A stretch of DNA of 13,582 nt from Rodentolepis nana. Its lineage: Eukaryota > Platyhelminthes > Cestoda > Cyclophyllidea > Hymenolepididae. The position numbers and the translations under genes are program-made. Below, piece after piece: positions 9,969 through 13,582 of the stretch; positions within the stretch are counted from its first letter, which is position 1; every line of letters begins with the position of its first letter. The stretch covers positions 1-13,582 of the forward strand of contig UZAE01001387.1 of NCBI GenBank assembly GCA_900617975.1, in the 5' to 3' direction. The notes under the pieces are model-generated. The model was not told where the DNA came from. It saw only the letters and a list, made by a program, of their open reading frames with translations, and did no database searches.

Positions 9969-11405
9969 TTTGACAGTTTTCAAATCCTTTATTTGTTTAT
10001 AAGCAACCAATAAAAGTTTTCCACTGACGATTAGGGCGTGATGTGGCATGAGTTGGTGTCTGCGCACTACAAGTTCCGTACTCTTACAATCGATACCTAA
10101 TTCAATTAGGTAATCTAATAGACTTTTTATATATAGCTGTAAGTGCATCACTTTAGTTTACCATTTCCAAAAACATCGATCTTATCGTATAGAAAGCAAT
10201 TTCATCTAAAGCTGCGCCATAAGCATGTTCACAAAATTCACAGTTTACAAGAGAGATAGCTACCGCGTAGGCTGTTCCGATGATCAAACAAAGAAAAAAC
10301 AAACCTGAACTTAGCAAATAGGAATGACAAAAAACGGTAACATATGATCGCAAGGCCTTAAGTGATAGTGTGTAGTTGGCCTTGTTAGAAGACAACCTCA
10401 TCTGTCAACCGTTTGCGTCTCATAAATAGGGGGGTAGATCAACCGGAAAATCTGGGCTATAAGGTACTTTTTATCTAGCAATCCAATTCAATCTACTAGT
10501 TAATACGCAAAGGAGGGATATAAAATACTTGTATTTTTGTTGATCATAACACTCAATTTTGCTTTATTTTTTCCTGCCACAATAAAAACAACCATTAATT
10601 ACGAATTTGTCCAACCTAACGATTGAAACATCTCGCTTATTCCAACTGTTTCTAGGTAATTGGATATGGTTTTAAAAAATGTTGTGAGCTTTAAAGTCGT
10701 CGCCTGTTCTCCTCTCTATTGCCACTTTGGGGTTGATAGGCGGAATTACAGAAGATAATTATTTCTGAACAACGTGAATATCCATTTTCATTCAGGAATC
10801 TTGGAATTAGATAGCGAGATCTGAATTCTAACCAAGATATAGCGAAATAAAGCCCCTTACTACAGAGGAAACAACTTAATGCGCCAATTGTTTCTGTGTG
10901 CTTGAAAGCTCCTCTTTTATAGCCTAAAGTAGGTACCAATTACCCCATCGTCAAGCCCCACACACCCCGACAGAAAAAAGAAATTCAGGCTGAAGTTGAT
11001 GATTCCGAAAGAGACTTGAATTTAAAGATATCACAAATTTACTCTCAAGAATGTCGAAATCAAACAAAATGGAGAAATGATACAAATATGGAATTATGGC
11101 ATTAGGAAAGGCCTCTTAAAAATAAACATAAATTAACACAAAAGACCTCAAATCAGTTTAGATTGTTGAGATATTTGCATTAACTACTATCTTCAAATAA
11201 AAAGAATGAAAGTCACAAAATCCCATCTCAACAAATTCGAAATTGTAGGTAATTAAGATCAACGAGTTCACACATACTCAAAAATGCATGAATTAGGCTA
11301 AACAATGAAAATTTATCAAAGTTAACCAGAACGTACTACACACCGGCAAATCGAAATAATCAATAAAACTTCGAAATTATAGAATAATAATTCACTTAGC
11401 CAATG

Positions 11406-11664
11406 AATATTTATATCAAATGACAGGCTTTATGATGGTTATCATTAGCCATTTAGTTGACTTTGGGCTTCACAGAGAGGAGGAGGAACATCAGTCACAA
11501 AAGTCGAGAGAGGGAACGGAAGAGTGATTCACAGATGTAAAAGCGACAGACAGGCACAATGGTAGAGAAAAAGGTGAGATGAGTACTATGGAAGTATTCG
11601 AATATGACATACAGTGGGGTCATGGTAGTTTGAAGTCAGAAGTCGACTGCCAGTTTATAGACTT
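11406..11664 (-). repeat. Retroposon family copy 3, 5'-truncated, inside the intron
   Basis: About 259 bp. Homology to copies 1 and 2 runs from the 3' tail (CATTTGATATAAATATT on the sense strand) up to the AAGTCTAT region at about 11664, then stops abruptly. The first 50-60 bases of the family, including the GGGGTGTGCG head and CCTCCACGTG block, are missing. Possible short duplication: ACTTAGCCAA at about 11394-11403 against ACTTACCAA at 11661-11669, one base different. It lies in the same orientation as the host gene. Confidence 0.82.
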
Positions 11665-11958
11665 ACCAAACAATCATTCATTGAAAACCTATCCTTAAAC
11701 ATCAAACAATCATTAGTTAAATTAAGCTCCAACTAAGTCCATAAATTCCTAATTTTGCCAAGCTTGGTTTGTGAGGAATGCGACGATAGTTTCAACTCGA
11801 AATATTGGGCAATCTGGAACACATTAGCTATAATTGAATGGCCATGCACACTGTTCAATCAGGCATCTGACAGATTGGCAAAATTTATTTAAGCTTAAAA
11901 TGGAAATATCAACCAATGATAATTATGGAGGGACAAATAGAAGTGGCATAATACTCAC

Positions 11959-12155
11959 CTGTTTGTACTTCGCAAGAGCCATAAATCGAGCGTAGGGCAA
12001 AGAGGAGTAAACGTAAGCCAAATCATCGATACAATCAACCGGATTGACATCGCAATGACGACTGGCGAAGAGTTCACAGTCAATTACACCATTTCGACGT
12101 GGCGGCACCAGACTCTCCGGTCGATAGTACCATAGAAGGGCCATCATCTTTGTGC
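11959..12155 (-). CDS. Internal exon: C-terminal half of a BAH domain (BAHD1/TNRC18/BAHCC1-like protein)
   Basis: This exon encodes 65 whole residues plus the last two bases of a split Gly codon. Its protein carries TKMMALLWYYRPESLVPP, CELFASRHCDVNPVDCIDD and AYVYSSLPYARFMALAKYKQ. The WYYRPE core, the xFASRHxDxNxVxCI block and the YxRFxALAK end are hallmarks of the BAH domain of the BAHD1, TNRC18 and BAHCC1 family (fly winged eye). Those are nuclear chromatin proteins; several read or recruit repressive histone marks such as H3K27me3. The acceptor is TTATCTCTTCAG before GCACAAAG (intron phase 1). The donor is AAACAG followed by GTGAGT (phase 0), matching the phase-0 start of the exon at 5063. 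No stop interrupts it. The first half of the BAH fold is not in this exon. The fold assignment is strong; which family member it is cannot be decided from this piece. Confidence 0.87.
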
Positions 12156-13532
12156 CTGAAGAGATAATAAGCAAAACGCTTTAATTGGCATCGAGTATAC
12201 GCACATATTTCTTAAAATCAATCAGTGCCTTCGCAACAGAAGTCAACAATAGATCGTAACAGCTCTTCGATGATATCTATCATAAGCTGGATTAAAACTG
12301 GAGACAATTTTTGAAAATTTGCAGCTATAGAGGACAAAACAGGAGTAGTCAATTATCACTCGGCCATAGATGATGGAAATAAATAGTGGTAGATTCAGCC
12401 TGCCATGAAATCATTCAATATTTGCTGGTGAAAAGCATCTTACTGAAAAATGTCATCTGAATCCATCGGAATCCAAATGAAGATATCCGCCCCCCCCCCC
12501 TCCCAGCTCCTAAACAAGAGCCCCCAAGGTGTCATATTCTTCAGAAAACGTTCTTATTTACATCATAAACTAGAGTTCTCTTTCCAAAGAACCAGATTAT
12601 TCCGACTATCATCTATTATTTCTTCGCTTTACATAACACGGTTGGAAAAAAACTATTTCGTAAATGGGTACTGGATTTTAATTTGCAAGATAAATACTCT
12701 TCACATGGTGAGCCCAAACGAAACATGGCAGGTAGGTAGGCTTGGAACATGGAATAGACCAAATACAACTAAGACATCTTAAAAAGATACATAAGAAACC
12801 AGAGATTGCCAAAGCAGTAGAAAATAGTAACAAAAAATGCAGAGATAGCGGACTCATATTTTCGACTTAGAATCAGTGGGGTTTAAGGTTTAAAATCTTT
12901 TGCCATATAAAAACAAAGATATTTACGAAATAAAACCAACTTCATAAACAGCAGCACTTCGCTTAAAGCTTGTTCAATATGACTCAAATTTAGCCCATCA
13001 AGATAAGGCACAATTGATGGAAAATGGCGATAAAGTTAAAATTTGCAGTACAAACGAGAGCTAAGTAGATTTTAAGTAAAAACCAAACGCACCAAAGTAT
13101 TTCAGGCGGCAGACTAGTAATGAATGTGCAACTTTTAGCCTACGCGAATTAATTAGAGCATGTGTAAGGAATGGGCCTTATGCGTGATTTTGAGAATTGT
13201 GAAGAACTCGTGCTTTATAATGGAAAGAGGCGAAAATATAGACTTTCAAGGAGAATCGGGCTGATTTGTTCAAGGGTAAAAAAGGATACCTGAAAGCACT
13301 TTACCTGTTTCCAATTCCGTGAAAGATCCTCTAAGTTAGAAAATGTTAAACTGACGAGTGAGGTAAAAAAATATGAAAAAAAACAGTTTGTAGTTAACAT
13401 AAGTGTGGGTAGCTAAGACGAGCAGCCCTGAGAGTCAGTTCGTTTGCTAAAAATACATTCGGTGCGGATTTCACTTCATCATAATTAAAGTTAATCCTAT
13501 TTAGTTTAAATAATAGTATCAATTACTATGTT
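12156..13532 (-). other. Upstream intron sequence of the BAH-domain gene
   Basis: This precedes the BAH exon on the gene's strand and must carry at least one intron ending at the CAG at 12158-12156 (phase 1). No convincing exon for the first half of the BAH domain was found. A possible 26-nt micro-exon at 13330-13305 is discussed in the findings. A plus-strand open frame at 12450-12782 crosses the C11 run and matches no family I know, so it is not called. Confidence 0.5.
12490..12500 (+). repeat. C11 homopolymer
   Basis: Eleven uninterrupted C followed by TCCC, in the intron upstream of the BAH exon. Confidence 0.9.
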
Positions 13533-13582
13533 GGGGTGTGCGATAGACTCACCTCCACGTGGTGCACCCTGGGCAACGTATA
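13533..13582 (+). repeat. Retroposon family copy 4: 5' head, cut by window end
   Basis: Begins GGGGTGTGCGATAGACTCAC and continues through CTCCACGTGG to GGGCAACGTATA. It matches the sense-strand head of copy 2 closely and of copy 1 more loosely. It lies antisense to the BAH gene. The remaining 250 or so bases would be beyond the window. Confidence 0.82.

Larger units (their letters stand above)
5064..11958 (-). other. Intron of the BAH-domain gene, 6.9 kb, phase 0
   Basis: The intron starts GTGAGT (at 11958 going down) and ends TTTTAG (at 5064). Both flanking exons are in phase 0 and belong to one protein family in the right order, which is the main support for joining them. In vertebrate relatives the linker between the BAH end and the VFLCR motif is longer, so a small extra exon inside this interval is possible; I found none. 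The interval contains retroposon copy 3, several G or C homopolymers and a foldback hairpin, described separately. The rest is AT-rich sequence with only short, unremarkable open frames. Confidence 0.75.

Noticed and set aside
12450..12782. 110-codon plus-strand frame with a GTWN motif, considered as a LINE endonuclease remnant
   Set aside because: Only a few residues resemble the motif, flanking residues do not fit, and the frame crosses the C11 run.

Overview
The window looks like nuclear DNA from an invertebrate animal. It is AT-rich, mostly non-coding, and holds two widely separated exons with clean GT...AG borders and many interspersed repeats. The strong divergence of the protein, the long G/C homopolymers in AT-rich DNA and the very sparse coding fit a parasitic flatworm such as a tapeworm. 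That placement is an inference; no marker in the window proves it. There are no bacterial operons, tRNAs, rRNAs or CRISPR arrays.

One protein-coding gene is supported. It lies on the minus strand and its 3' end is in the window. The exon at 12155..11959 encodes the second half of a BAH domain of the BAHD1/TNRC18/BAHCC1 (fly winged eye) type. After a 6.9-kb phase-0 intron, the terminal exon at 5063..4581 encodes the conserved post-BAH motif VFLCRxxYDF and then a Ser/Thr/Asn-rich tail not expected from the vertebrate relatives. A 3' UTR of about 320 bp with an AATAAA signal follows. The first half of the BAH domain and the rest of the protein must lie mainly beyond 13582.

The other main content is a dispersed repeat family of about 300 bp, seen five times. 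Three copies are on the minus strand (about 1013..704, 3460..3166 and 11664..11406). Two plus-strand pieces are cut by the window ends (1..33 and 13533..13582). Read on its own sense strand, the family starts with GGGGTGTGCGATAGA and ends with CATTTGATATAAATAAATAAAT. Copy 1 is flanked by a near-perfect 14/15-bp target-site duplication and copy 3 is 5'-truncated. These are marks of a non-autonomous retroposon copied by a LINE-type mechanism. No conserved ORF is present in it.

Layout: 1-4257 is gene-free, with repeat copies and C-rich tracts; 4258-4580 is the 3' UTR; 4581-5063 is the last exon; 5064-11958 is an intron carrying a C26/G25 inverted homopolymer pair, a Z-DNA-prone tract, a foldback hairpin, a G12 tract and retroposon copy 3; 11959-12155 is the BAH exon; 12156-13582 is an upstream intron that may hide a micro-exon and ends in another retroposon copy.
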